From Acetobacterium bakii (GTDB lineage Bacteria; Bacillota; Clostridia; Eubacteriales; Eubacteriaceae), in the NCBI RefSeq assembly GCF_001263355.1, contig NZ_LGYO01000012.1, positions 43,464 through 107,463 of the forward strand: a stretch of DNA of 64,000 bases. The letters are read 5' to 3'. This document shows positions 24,541-33,738 of this stretch, piece after piece; position 1 is the stretch's first letter; each line of letters opens with the position of its first letter. The notes beneath the pieces are model-generated. The model worked only from the letters and a program-made list of their open reading frames with translations, had not been told where the DNA came from and ran no database searches. The position numbers and the translations under genes are program-made.

Positions 24541-26292
24541 ATGAAAGAGATTACTTTTAAAATTAATGGCCAGGATATGACTGTTCCAGAAGGTACAACC
24601 ATCCTAGAAGCGGCAAAATTAAATAATATCGATATACCTACACTATGTTATTTAAAGGGAATCAATGAAATTGGTGCCTGCCGTATGTGTTTGGTTGAAA
24701 TTAAAGGAGCAAGAGCATTACAGGCAGCATGTGTATACCCAGTTGCCAATGGTATCGAAGTTCTAACCAATTCACCTAAAGTACGTAAAGCAAGAAAAGT
24801 CAATTTAGAATTGATTCTTTCGAACCATAATCGCGAATGTACTATTTGTGTCCGCAGTGAAAACTGTGAACTTCAGGCTTTAGCAAAAGAAATTGGTGTA
24901 TCTGATATTCCTTTCGAAGGCGAAAAATCAGGAACATTAATTGATAATAAATCAACATCCATCGTTAGAGACGAAACCAAATGTATTCTTTGCAAGCGTT
25001 GTGTGGCCGTTTGTGCAAATGTACAAAATGTTGCCGTACTTGGAAGCGTTGGACGTGGATTTACTTCTCAGGTTCAGCCAGTATTCGGCAAATCTTTGGC
25101 CGATGTTGGATGTATCAACTGTGGACAATGTATCATTAACTGTCCAGTCGGCGCATTAACAGAAAAATCTGATGTACAGCGTGTTTGGGATGCAATCGAA
25201 GATCCTACCAAAACTGTTATCGTTCAGACTGCACCAGCAGTACGATCAGCTTTAGGAGAAGAATTCGGATATCCAATCGGAACTCGTGCTACCGGACAAA
25301 TGGCAGCAGCGCTGCGACGTCTTGGTTTTGATAAAGTATTTGATACCGATTTCGCAGCCGATGTTACCATCATGGAAGAAGGAACAGAACTTCTGGGCCG
25401 TCTCAACAATGGTGGCGTTCTACCAATGATCACATCCTGTTCACCAGGTTGGATCAAATACATTGAAACTTATTACCCAGAAGCACTTCCTCATCTTTCA
25501 AGCTGTAAATCACCACAGAACATGGCTGGCGCATTATTAAAAAGCCACTATGCAGAAACCAATAACATCGACCCTAAAGATATGGTTGTTGTATCGGTAA
25601 TGCCTTGTACTGCTAAAAAATATGAAATTCAGCGACCAGAATTAAACGTTGACGGCAACCAGGATGTTGATATCTCTATCACAACCCGTGAGCTAGCGCG
25701 AATGATCAAAGAAGCTAGAATTATGTATACACAGCTTCCAGATGAAGATTTTGATGCTTACTATGGCGAATCCACAGGCGCAGCTGTTATTTTCGGCGCA
25801 ACCGGTGGTGTTATGGAAGCAGCAGTCAGAACACTGGCAGACATTCTTAACAACAAAGACATTCAAGAAATCGACTATGTCGGTGTTCGTGGAGTTGAAG
25901 GCGTTAAAACTGCAACAGTTGATGTAACCCCAGATTTAGCAGTTAAAGTAGTCATTGCTCATGGCGGTAGCAACATCAATACCGTGATGAAACAATTAGT
26001 GGCTGGCGAACTGGCTGATACACATTTCATTGAATTAATGGGATGTCCAGGCGGTTGTGTTAACGGTGGTGGTCAACCGATTGTATCTGCGAAAACTAAA
26101 ATGGATGTGGATATTCGTGCTGAAAGAGCAAAAGTTCTTTATGACGAAGATTCAAAACATTTAAAATATCGTAAATCACATCAGAACCCATCCGTAATTA
26201 AACTGTACGAAGAATATTTAGGAGAACCAAACGGCCATAAAGCCCATCACATTCTCCATACAACCTATAGCCAAAAACCAAAATTATATTAA
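24541..26292 (+). CDS. hydA1: Bifurcating hydrogenase catalytic subunit HydA1
   Basis: 583 residues. N-terminal plant-type [2Fe-2S] ferredoxin (INEIGACRMCLVEI), a His-Cys [4Fe-4S] motif (HNRECTICVRSENC), two [4Fe-4S] clusters (CILCKRCVAVC, CINCGQCIINCPVGA), then the H-cluster domain: TSCSPGW (298-304), MPCTAKKYE, and ELMGCPGGCVNGGGQ. The first motif reads TSCSP, not the textbook TSCCP. The protein reversibly makes H2 from protons using electrons from HydB. It is the last gene; a bidirectional terminator follows at 26310. Confidence 0.97.
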   Translation: MKEITFKINGQDMTVPEGTTILEAAKLNNIDIPTLCYLKGINEIGACRMCLVEIKGARALQAACVYPVANGIEVLTNSPKVRKARKVNLELILSNHNRECTICVRSENCELQALAKEIGVSDIPFEGEKSGTLIDNKSTSIVRDETKCILCKRCVAVCANVQNVAVLGSVGRGFTSQVQPVFGKSLADVGCINCGQCIINCPVGALTEKSDVQRVWDAIEDPTKTVIVQTAPAVRSALGEEFGYPIGTRATGQMAAALRRLGFDKVFDTDFAADVTIMEEGTELLGRLNNGGVLPMITSCSPGWIKYIETYYPEALPHLSSCKSPQNMAGALLKSHYAETNNIDPKDMVVVSVMPCTAKKYEIQRPELNVDGNQDVDISITTRELARMIKEARIMYTQLPDEDFDAYYGESTGAAVIFGATGGVMEAAVRTLADILNNKDIQEIDYVGVRGVEGVKTATVDVTPDLAVKVVIAHGGSNINTVMKQLVAGELADTHFIELMGCPGGCVNGGGQPIVSAKTKMDVDIRAERAKVLYDEDSKHLKYRKSHQNPSVIKLYEEYLGEPNGHKAHHILHTTYSQKPKLY

Positions 26293-26309
26293 TCGGCAAA
26301 TAGATTGAA

Positions 26310-26346
26310 CACACAAAAAAGACCCAATAATGGGTCTTTTTTGTGT
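26310..26346. terminator. Bidirectional-looking intrinsic terminator after hydA1
   Basis: ACACAAAAAAGACCCA pairs with TGGGTCTTTTTTGTGT around ATAA, giving a T-run on the plus strand. The start of recD2 is only 30 bp on. Confidence 0.92.
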
Positions 26347-26375
26347 TATAATTAAATAAAAACAGGAGAGCGTTA

Positions 26376-28589
26376 ATGGAAACGATAAAGGGAGCGGTGG
26401 AGCACATCGTGTTTAGAAATAGCAGTAACGGCTATACCGTAGCCCATTTTGATATTGAGGGGGACATGGTTACCGTGGTTGGCAATTTTGAGGAACTTAA
26501 TCTGGGCGAGTACCTTAAAATGACCGGCTTTTGGATCGAGCATAAAAATTACGGGGATCAGTTTTCCATGGAAAGCTATGCCATGGAAATCCCCACTTCC
26601 ACCGAGGGGATTACCCGGTATCTGGCTTCGGGGATTCTGCCGGGGATTGGCGAAAAAACGGCCAAGGCGATTGTTAAGCATTTCGGCGAAGATACTCTGG
26701 ATATCCTGGATAACAATCCCGACCGGTTGTCCGAAATCAAAGGCATCGGCAAGAAAACCCTGGCCGGGATTAAAGAGGTTTATACCGAACAACGGGAGGT
26801 CCGGCACATTATGATCCAGATCCAGGATTATGGGATCTCGGCCAACTGGGCCATGAAGCTCTATAAGACCTACAAGGCCGATACCATTTCGGTGCTGCTG
26901 AATAATCCCTACCAGATGATCGACGACATCAGGGGCATCGGCTTCAAAATAGCCGATCAGATTGCCGAACAGCTGGGGTTTGAAACCACCAGCCCCGGGC
27001 GCATTCTGGCGGGCATTAATTATTCCCTGAGTGAATGCTACAACCGGGGTAACACCTTTATGACCGAAGCCGAATTGGTTGACACCAGCTCCCGGATTTT
27101 AGGCGTCGATGCCGATGAAATAGTGTATCAACTGGGTGAACTCATTCTAATGGGCGGCATTATTCAAGAAACCGTCCGGGATCAAATCGTTTATTATCCC
27201 CGCAATCTCTATGAGGCTGAGGATAACACCGCTTTGGCCATGGCTCGGATTAGCAAAGGGATCTATGAAATTCCCAACATGGATATTGAAGCGAAAATAA
27301 AAAAATACGAGAAAGATATGTCGATTACCCTGGATGACAAACAGCGGGAAGCTATTATCGCGGCAATGGATCACGGGGTTATCATCATTACCGGCGGACC
27401 GGGCACCGGAAAAACAACCATTATCAACGGCATTGTGCGCATTTTCGAAGAAATGGGCTTAAAAACCGTCTTAGCGGCACCCACCGGCCGGGCCGCCAAA
27501 CGCATCACCGAAACCACCGGGCACGAAGCCAAAACCATTCACCGGCTGCTGGAATATGAGTTTAGCCAAAACGAGGATTTCCCCAGTTTTTCCAAGGATG
27601 AAGGCAATCCCCTGGAAGTGGATGCAATCATCGTCGATGAATCCTCGATGATCGATATATTGCTAATGGACAGCCTGCTCACGGCCATCCAGCCGGGCAC
27701 CCGGCTGATTATGGTCGGGGATGCCGACCAATTGCCCTCAGTGGGGCCGGGAAATGTGCTTAAAGATGTCATTGAAAGTGACGTGGTTAAGGTGTTGGGT
27801 CTCGAACGCATTTATCGCCAGTCTGCGGAAAGCATGATTTCCGTGAATGCCTTTGAAATCAACCATGGTCACATGCCGGACATCAACAACGAAAGTGACT
27901 TTTTATTTTTAAACAAAAACGACGGGGATAAACTCCTTAAGGATATTTTAGAGTTGGTTACCTATCGCATCCCCAATGCCAAAGGCTTTAAAAGCATCCA
28001 GGATATCCAGGTCATTTCGCCCATGAAAAAAGGAAAAGTCGGGGTCGTCAATCTAAACAAAGAACTTCAAGGGGTGCTTAATCCACCCTCGGATAGTCGT
28101 GCCCAGCGGGAGTTTGGCATGGTCATTTACCGGGAAGGCGACAAAGTCATGCAGATCAAAAACAATTATCGCATGAAATGGGAAGACGTCAACGGCTTTG
28201 AAGAAGGGGAAGGGATTTATAACGGCGACATCGGTATTCTGGAAACCATCAACGAACGGGAGAAAAGCTTTACCATTATATTTAATGATGGCAAACGCGT
28301 GGTTTACGACTTCGACCAGATGGATGAAATCACCCATGCCTACGCCATGACCGTTCATAAAAGCCAGGGCAGCGAATTTCCAGTGGTGATCATGCCGATT
28401 GTCGGAGGCCCACCTTTGTTTCTCAATCGCAAACTCCTTTACACCGCCGTGACCCGAGCCAAAAAACTCCTGATCCTGATGGGCAGCAACTACGTCTTTC
28501 GCCAGATGATCAAATCCGGCGATTCCCAGGAGCGCCAAACCGCCCTAAAAGAACGCATCATCGATTATATCAACAACCCCATGATCTAA
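26376..28589 (+). CDS. recD2: RecD2-type DNA helicase
   Basis: 737 residues. A superfamily-1B 5'-3' helicase acting in DNA repair and replication without RecBC. The N-terminal half has helix-hairpin-helix motifs (GIGEKTAKAIVKHFG, IKGIGKKTLAGIK). Walker A is ITGGPGTGKTTIINGIV (about 338). DEAD-like Walker B is IIVDESSMID (about 417). The C-terminal UvrD-like motif is AMTVHKSQGSEFPVVIMP (about 663). Length agrees with the RecD2 family (700-800). ATG has GGAGAG upstream. Its 3' neighbour comF is after repeat D2. Confidence 0.94.
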   Translation: METIKGAVEHIVFRNSSNGYTVAHFDIEGDMVTVVGNFEELNLGEYLKMTGFWIEHKNYGDQFSMESYAMEIPTSTEGITRYLASGILPGIGEKTAKAIVKHFGEDTLDILDNNPDRLSEIKGIGKKTLAGIKEVYTEQREVRHIMIQIQDYGISANWAMKLYKTYKADTISVLLNNPYQMIDDIRGIGFKIADQIAEQLGFETTSPGRILAGINYSLSECYNRGNTFMTEAELVDTSSRILGVDADEIVYQLGELILMGGIIQETVRDQIVYYPRNLYEAEDNTALAMARISKGIYEIPNMDIEAKIKKYEKDMSITLDDKQREAIIAAMDHGVIIITGGPGTGKTTIINGIVRIFEEMGLKTVLAAPTGRAAKRITETTGHEAKTIHRLLEYEFSQNEDFPSFSKDEGNPLEVDAIIVDESSMIDILLMDSLLTAIQPGTRLIMVGDADQLPSVGPGNVLKDVIESDVVKVLGLERIYRQSAESMISVNAFEINHGHMPDINNESDFLFLNKNDGDKLLKDILELVTYRIPNAKGFKSIQDIQVISPMKKGKVGVVNLNKELQGVLNPPSDSRAQREFGMVIYREGDKVMQIKNNYRMKWEDVNGFEEGEGIYNGDIGILETINEREKSFTIIFNDGKRVVYDFDQMDEITHAYAMTVHKSQGSEFPVVIMPIVGGPPLFLNRKLLYTAVTRAKKLLILMGSNYVFRQMIKSGDSQERQTALKERIIDYINNPMI

Positions 28590-28661
28590 ACTAAACGAAT
28601 TAAAAAATCGACGTCATTTCCGTCCCGTGGATTTTGTGTGAAAAATGAACGTAACCTCTGG

Positions 28662-28720
28662 CCCGTTGGGGCGATTATCAATCGCCCGCAACGTTGGGCA
28701 ACACATCCAACGTCCACGGG
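28662..28720. repeat. Palindromic repeat family D, copy D2
   Basis: The outer CCCGT/ACGGG pair encloses the core GGGCGATT-ATC-AATCGCCC (28669-28687) and a CAACGTTGG/CCAACG pairing. It is 59 bp, matching D3 in plan and in outer spacing. It precedes comF, with C-rich unstructured sequence after it. Confidence 0.7.
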
Positions 28721-28789
28721 TAAACACCCAACCCATGCCAACCACCCAACCACAAAACCAATCGATTAAACCAAAACGGGAGGATCGCC

Positions 28790-29548
28790 ATGAACATTCA
28801 ATCTGCGCTCATGACCTTTCTGGAAAACAACCTCTTTTTAAAAAACGGCACCTGTCCGATCTGCGGCAAGGTTTTGTTTATAACCAAAAACTTCCTGTGC
28901 AGTTCCTGCGAAGAAGATCTTCCCTTCATCACCGGTCCAACCTGCAAGACCTGCGGCCGCCAGGTCTATGAAAAAAAGCAGCGCCCCTGCAAACCCTGTG
29001 GCGTGGGCCGGTTTCCCTTTGCCGGGGGTTACACCTGGCTGAGTTATCAAAAATCCGCGATGGCTTTGGTTTATGCCATCAAATTCAAAAACCGTCCCCA
29101 TTTGGGAATCTGGACCGGCAATCACATCGGCCAGGCCCTGACTCAGGTTTCCTGGATCTGGGAAATCGACCTGATCATTCCGATACCCCTGCACCCCAGC
29201 CGACTTGAGGAACGGGGATACAATCAAAGCGAAAAAATCGCCACAGGGTTACTGGAAGGTTTATCACAAAACGTTAAACCCAATCAAAACATGCCGGAAC
29301 TAAAACCCCAGTGCCTGCGGCGCAGTCGGGATACACCGCATCAGGTGGGACAGGGCAGAGACGAACGCTTGAATAATCTCATCGGTGCCTTTAGTGCCGA
29401 ATATCTGGAAGCTATTCAGGGCAAAATCATACTACTGGTGGACGATGTTCTCACCACCGGAGCAACTTTGGCAGAAGCCAGTGCTACACTATTAGAGGCA
29501 GGCGCAAGAAAAGTTTACATTGTCACCGTTTGCGCGGTACCGGAATAG
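28790..29548 (+). CDS. ComF-family phosphoribosyltransferase-like protein
   Basis: 252 residues. The N-terminus has paired zinc-binding cysteines (CPICGKVLF, CSSCEEDLP, CKTCGRQVY, CKPCGVGRF). The C-terminus has a type-I phosphoribosyltransferase PRPP loop, ILLVDDVLTTGATLAEAS (about 220). ComF proteins support DNA uptake through the helicase step, although many genomes keep them without proven competence. The double set of CxxC is richer than the usual single finger. RBS GGGAGGA. Confidence 0.88.
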   Translation: MNIQSALMTFLENNLFLKNGTCPICGKVLFITKNFLCSSCEEDLPFITGPTCKTCGRQVYEKKQRPCKPCGVGRFPFAGGYTWLSYQKSAMALVYAIKFKNRPHLGIWTGNHIGQALTQVSWIWEIDLIIPIPLHPSRLEERGYNQSEKIATGLLEGLSQNVKPNQNMPELKPQCLRRSRDTPHQVGQGRDERLNNLIGAFSAEYLEAIQGKIILLVDDVLTTGATLAEASATLLEAGARKVYIVTVCAVPE

Positions 29549-29616
29549 GCGCTTTTGTGGAAACCACGAGTAGGCCTGAATTTCAGGGCACCATTAGGCC
29601 TGTTTATATCCTTAAG

Positions 29617-29641
29617 AAGACCGGATAAGGTCTTTTTTTTG
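29617..29641 (+). terminator. Intrinsic terminator after comF
   Basis: AAGACC pairs with GGTCTT, followed by at least six T. A direct repeat of TAGGCCTG lies just before it (29572 and 29594). Confidence 0.7.
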
Positions 29642-29716
29642 TGGCAAAATCAAGGAAAAAATGGTATGCTTGTATGGCAAAAATGAAAAATAACCCATAT
29701 AGGAGAGAGAAAACCT

Positions 29717-30622
29717 ATGAAAAAATTAATTGAGAACTTAAATGCCGTTATGGCAGCTGAAAATATAAAAAGAAATGAACCCATGAAAGATCATACATCC
29801 TTTAGAGTCGGCGGTCCCGCGGATCTTTTTCTGAAACCCCAAACTAGGGCCGAGCTGGGCAAGGCACTGGCAATTTGCCGGGCCTCCGGTAAGCCCCTTT
29901 ATATCATGGGAAACGGCAGCAACCTGCTGGTCCGGGACGGCGGCTACCGGGGGATCATCATTCAGACCAAGGCCCTGAATAAGGTAACCATCGAAGGTGA
30001 AACGCTGATTGCCGAGCCGGGAATCAGCTTAAAGGATCTGGCGAATATCGCCCTGGAAGCCAAACTCACCGGACTTGAGTTTGCCTCGGGAATTCCCGGA
30101 TCGTTAGGCGGCGGTGTGACCATGAATGCCGGGGCCTATGACGGCGAAATGAAAAACATCATCCGCAGCATCGAGGTCATCACCGAGGATGGCAGTTTTA
30201 AAACCATACCGGTTGAAGCCTGCGACTTTGGCTATCGAAAAAGTATACTGCAGCAACATCCCTGGGTCCTGGTGGGTGTGACCATCGACCTGGCCAGAGG
30301 TGATTACCAGAAGATCAAGGAAAAGATGCTGGAATTCAATACCCAGAGACGGAATAAACAGCCGCTGGAATACCCCAGTGCCGGCAGCACCTTCAGACGG
30401 CCACCGGGATATTACGCCGGTAAGCTGGTTCAGGATGCCGGTTTTGGCGGCTACACCCTTGGGGGCGCCATGGTATCCGAAAAACACAGCGGTTTTGTGA
30501 TTAACAAAAACAACGCCACCGCCGCCGATATCCTAAACCTCATTGCCGCCATTCAGGCCGGCGTCAAGGAAAAATTCGGCGTCGACCTACAAACCGAAGT
30601 CATCGTCATCGGCGAGGATTGA
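29717..30622 (+). CDS. murB: UDP-N-acetylenolpyruvoylglucosamine reductase
   Basis: 301 residues. FAD-dependent reduction giving UDP-N-acetylmuramate, an early cytoplasmic step of peptidoglycan synthesis. Motifs: TSFRVGGPADLFLKP, MGNGSNLLVRDGGYRG (FAD loop), GIPGSLGGGVTMNAGAYDGE, FGYRKSIL, PSAGSTFRRPPG (catalytic Ser) and C-terminal LQTEVIVIGED (Glu). It starts the murB-php-rapZ-yvcK-whiA run that is typical of Clostridia. Confidence 0.97.
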   Translation: MKKLIENLNAVMAAENIKRNEPMKDHTSFRVGGPADLFLKPQTRAELGKALAICRASGKPLYIMGNGSNLLVRDGGYRGIIIQTKALNKVTIEGETLIAEPGISLKDLANIALEAKLTGLEFASGIPGSLGGGVTMNAGAYDGEMKNIIRSIEVITEDGSFKTIPVEACDFGYRKSILQQHPWVLVGVTIDLARGDYQKIKEKMLEFNTQRRNKQPLEYPSAGSTFRRPPGYYAGKLVQDAGFGGYTLGGAMVSEKHSGFVINKNNATAADILNLIAAIQAGVKEKFGVDLQTEVIVIGED

Positions 30623-30644
30623 TATAACACCATAAAGGAAGAAT

Positions 30645-31376
30645 ATGAAAATAACGCACGATATGCATACCCATACAACTTATAGCCATGGCAAACACAC
30701 CATCGCAGAAATGGTGGACCAGGGCCGAAAAATCGGGCTGAAAGCCATTACCATTTCCGACCACGGCCGCAGCCATCCGATGTTCGGGGTCCGCAAACGG
30801 AACTTTGCCAAAATGCGGGCTGAAATTGACGCCCTGAATCAAAAATACGACGATATCGACATTTACCTGTCCGTGGAATCCAACATCATCGGCGCCAATG
30901 GCGACATTGACATCAAAGCAGAAGAGCGCAAGTATTGCGATTACTTTCTTGCCGGGTACCATTACGGCTACATCCCGGCCAGCTTTCTCGATATCTTCCG
31001 GTTCGCCATTCCCAATTATGCCGCTAAAGTGCTACCCTTTCTGCGCAAGCGGGTTCGGGTTATGAACACCAGCTGTTACATTAAAATGATGGAACGCTAC
31101 GACATCAAAATCATCACCCACCCCGGGGATAAGATGCCCATTGACATCGATGCCGTAGCCAAAGCCGCGGCAAAACACGGCGTCCTGCTGGAAATCAACC
31201 CCCGTCACAATCATTTAAGCGTCGAAGAAATCAAGATTGCCATGAAGTATAACGGCAACTTTGCCATCAACAGCGATGCCCACCACCGCGATGCCCTGGG
31301 CTGCATCGGCCGAGCCCCGGAAATGGTCAAAGCCGCCGGCCTGCCGCTAGAGCGAATTGTGAACATTACAGAGTAA
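30645..31376 (+). CDS. PHP-domain phosphatase (YcdX-like)
   Basis: 243 residues. PHP metal motifs: DMHTHTTYSHGKHTIAEMV, TISDHGRSHPMFG, SVESNIIGANGDID, FLAGYHYGYIP, ITHPGDKMPIDI, LEINPRHNH and NSDAHHRDALG. It is probably a trinuclear-metal phosphatase; the substrate is unknown. The gene is commonly found between murB and rapZ in Clostridia, 22 bp after murB here. It is distinct from the PHP protein at 20283 and the CpsB-like one at 36972. Confidence 0.88.
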   Translation: MKITHDMHTHTTYSHGKHTIAEMVDQGRKIGLKAITISDHGRSHPMFGVRKRNFAKMRAEIDALNQKYDDIDIYLSVESNIIGANGDIDIKAEERKYCDYFLAGYHYGYIPASFLDIFRFAIPNYAAKVLPFLRKRVRVMNTSCYIKMMERYDIKIITHPGDKMPIDIDAVAKAAAKHGVLLEINPRHNHLSVEEIKIAMKYNGNFAINSDAHHRDALGCIGRAPEMVKAAGLPLERIVNITE

Positions 31377-31390
31377 AAAGACCTGACGTT

Positions 31391-31421
31391 GAGTGGAAAA
31401 ATTGTTTAGTATAAACTGGCA
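31391..31421. repeat. Partial copy of repeat family C (right arm)
   Basis: GAGTGGAAAAATTGTTTAGT followed by ATAAACTGG resembles the right arm of C3 (AGTGGAGAAATTGTTTCGTG then TGAAACTG). No left arm is present. It lies in the short gap before rapZ. Confidence 0.45.
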
Positions 31422-31459
31422 GCACGACACAGCAGTCATTAAGAAAGAAGGAGAACATC

Positions 31460-32332
31460 ATGAAAACAATCATCATTACAGGAATGTCAGGAGCCGGGAA
31501 GTCCCAGGCAATACAGATATTGGAGGATCTGGGATTCTTTTGCATCGATAATTTACCGCCCCAGCTGATTGTAATCTTTCTCAATCTTTGCCAGCAATCC
31601 GCCACCGGCATCGAAAACATTGCCCTGGTTACGGATATTCGGGGAGATGTTTTTTTAGATGACGAAAATTTCACCATAAAAAAATACAAGGATCACCATA
31701 AGGACGTGGAACTCTATTTTTTAGATGCCACCGACGAGGTCTTAGTGGCCCGGTATCAGGAGTCACGGCGAACCCATCCCCTGGCGGGATGTACCGGAAA
31801 TCTGCTGGAAGCCATTCAACAGGAGCGAAAAACCCTGGGTCATTTCAAAGAAATTGCCGATGAAGTCATCGATACCTCCAATATCAAGGTGGATGAGCTC
31901 AAAAAGATACTGCTGTCACTGCTTAAAAAGGAAGAACATCAGTCAAAACCCCAGGTCAATATTTATTCCTTCGGGTTTAAGTACGCCAGTCCCGCCGGTG
32001 CGGACTATGTTTTTGATGTCCGTTTCCTGCCAAACCCCTTTTATAAAAAAGAACTCCGGGGGCTGACCGGAAAAGATCAGGCCGTCCGGGATTATGTGAT
32101 GTCCTTTCCCCAGGCCCAGGAGTTTTACACCAAACTCCTGGATTTGCTGGAATTTGTAATTCCCCAGTTTACCAACGTTTCGAAAAATACCGTCGAAATT
32201 GCCATCGGCTGTACCGGCGGTCAGCACCGCTCGGTGACCTATGCCTGTTTACTGGATGAGGCATTACGAGCCAGGGGTTATGAAACCAGACTCACCCACC
32301 GGGATATCACCAAGAATCAGATTGAGGATTAG
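31460..32332 (+). CDS. rapZ: RNase adapter / nucleotide-binding protein RapZ (YvcJ)
   Basis: 290 residues. N-terminal P-loop TGMSGAGKSQAIQILEDLGF and a switch region TDIRGDVFLDDEN; the C-terminal half has VFDVRFLPNPFY and AIGCTGGQHRSVTYA, as in RapZ/YvcJ. In Gram-negatives it steers RNase E to GlmZ; in Firmicutes it binds nucleotides and influences cell-envelope metabolism and competence. RBS AAAGAAGGAG. Followed by yvcK as in other Firmicutes. Confidence 0.95.
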   Translation: MKTIIITGMSGAGKSQAIQILEDLGFFCIDNLPPQLIVIFLNLCQQSATGIENIALVTDIRGDVFLDDENFTIKKYKDHHKDVELYFLDATDEVLVARYQESRRTHPLAGCTGNLLEAIQQERKTLGHFKEIADEVIDTSNIKVDELKKILLSLLKKEEHQSKPQVNIYSFGFKYASPAGADYVFDVRFLPNPFYKKELRGLTGKDQAVRDYVMSFPQAQEFYTKLLDLLEFVIPQFTNVSKNTVEIAIGCTGGQHRSVTYACLLDEALRARGYETRLTHRDITKNQIED

Positions 32333-32370
32333 GATAAAGACAACCAATAAATATAAAGGATGTGATCTCC

Positions 32371-33381
32371 ATGGATATGAAAGAGTACATTAGGGAGTTT
32401 ACCCTCAAAGATATAGTTAAAGTCAGAAACCCCAGAGTTGTGGTGCTGGGCGGTGGAACCGGCCTGTCAGTGATCCTGCGGGGATTGAAAAAATACACCG
32501 ATAAACTCACCGCCATTGTGACGGTGGGGGATGACGGCGGTGGCTCCGGGGCCCTGCGCGAAGATCTGGGAATCGCTCCACCGGGCGACATCAGAAGCTG
32601 TATTCTAGCCCTGGCCGATGACGAAAATGTCATGCAGGACCTGTTCAACTACCGCTTCACCCGGGGCAGCATGGATGGTCAGAGCTTTGGCAATCTATTT
32701 CTGGCTGCGATGAACGGCATCAGCCAGGATTTCTATGACGCCGTCAGGCGGACCTCGGACGTGCTGCAGATCAAAGGGGAAGTCCTCCCTGTCACGCTGT
32801 CGGAAATGGTGCTGATGGCGAGCCTGGAAAACGGTGAAATCGTCGAAGGCGAATCCCGCATTCCCAAAACCGCCCGGAAAAAGAACAGCCCCATTAAAAA
32901 AATGTATTTAAAGGAAAAAGACATCAGTCCCCTGCCCGAAACCATCGAAGCGATTCGCAATGCGGATCTCATTCTGTTGGGACCCGGCAGCCTCTATACC
33001 AGCATCATTCCCAATCTGCTGGTGAAGGATGTGGCCCGAGCCATCTTTGACAGCCGGGCCAAGCGCTTTTACATCGGCAACATTATGACCCAACCCGGCG
33101 AAACCACCGGTTTCACCCATGAAGATCACATCCGGGCCATTGAAAACCACTTGGATAAAAAAGAAGGGCATCTTTTCGACTACGTGGTAGTGAATCACGG
33201 TAGTCTGCCCAAAAGCATTGAGGAAAAATACAGGAAAAGCAATGCGGACGTGGTGACTATGGGAACGCCGATGCCCGGTTACGAATACATCGAGGACGAT
33301 TTCGTGATTATGGAAAACGGCACGGTCCGCCACGACGCCCACCTGCTGGCCCGGCGCATCTTCGAAACCTATATGAAATAG
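32371..33381 (+). CDS. yvcK: YvcK/MgfK gluconeogenesis factor (CofD-like)
   Basis: 336 residues from ATG 32371 (site AAAGGA at 32355-32360; an upstream GTG at 32362 is too close to it). The CofD-like core shows VVVLGGGTGLSVILRGLKKY, VGDDGGGSGALREDLGI, PPGDIRSCILALAD, ILLGPGSLYTSIIPNLLV and FYIGNIMTQPGETTGF. It binds UDP-sugars and is needed for correct carbon flow and cell shape in Bacillus. It sits between rapZ and whiA, as expected. Confidence 0.95.
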   Translation: MDMKEYIREFTLKDIVKVRNPRVVVLGGGTGLSVILRGLKKYTDKLTAIVTVGDDGGGSGALREDLGIAPPGDIRSCILALADDENVMQDLFNYRFTRGSMDGQSFGNLFLAAMNGISQDFYDAVRRTSDVLQIKGEVLPVTLSEMVLMASLENGEIVEGESRIPKTARKKNSPIKKMYLKEKDISPLPETIEAIRNADLILLGPGSLYTSIIPNLLVKDVARAIFDSRAKRFYIGNIMTQPGETTGFTHEDHIRAIENHLDKKEGHLFDYVVVNHGSLPKSIEEKYRKSNADVVTMGTPMPGYEYIEDDFVIMENGTVRHDAHLLARRIFETYMK

Positions 33382-33417
33382 GTTGCCGTGTTACAAACGG
33401 TTGGTGAGCGCCACTAT

Positions 33418-33508
33418 CCCTTATATGAAACAGTTTTTACGCTCTACGGCGGACACTCTCCGAGATGTTCGCCTAGACGCTACGAAACTGTTTATATAAA
33501 CCGACAGG
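33418..33508. repeat. Palindromic repeat family C, copy C2
   Basis: About 91 bp. TTATATGAAACAGTTTTTAC pairs imperfectly with the later CGAAACTGTTTATATAA, and the centre has GGCGGACA/TGTTCGCC. C2 and C3 lie in tandem between yvcK and whiA. Confidence 0.8.
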
Positions 33509-33594
33509 GTCGCACAAAAGGTTTGTTACGGAATCATCAAAATCATAGGAAATTGCAAAACTCAAAAACTTCGAACAATTGTTGCTTTATGAGC

Positions 33595-33680
33595 AGTTTC
33601 CACAAACAATTTTGTAACGTGTAGGCGAACAGTCGTTAGACTGTACGCCGTACAGTGGAGAAATTGTTTCGTGTGAAACT
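33595..33680. repeat. Palindromic repeat family C, copy C3
   Basis: 86 bp from AGTTTC to GAAACT. CACAAACAATTT pairs with AAATTGTTTCGTG, and the centre has GGCGAACAGTC-GTTA-GACTGTACGCC. The central stem matches C4 in reverse-complement form (GGCGGACAGTCTAACGACTG at 36845). Confidence 0.85.
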
Positions 33681-33738
33681 GATCGTAAAGCTCACGGCAT
33701 TATCGCAATTGTCTACTAAAATCAGGAAAGGGGAAACT

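Noticed and set aside
28645..28971. 108-codon plus-strand frame before comF
   Set aside because: Runs over repeat D2 and into comF in another frame; composition not protein-like.
33388..33624. Plus-strand 78-codon frame between yvcK and whiA
   Set aside because: It is made of the C2 and C3 palindromes; Arg/Asn-rich nonsense translation.
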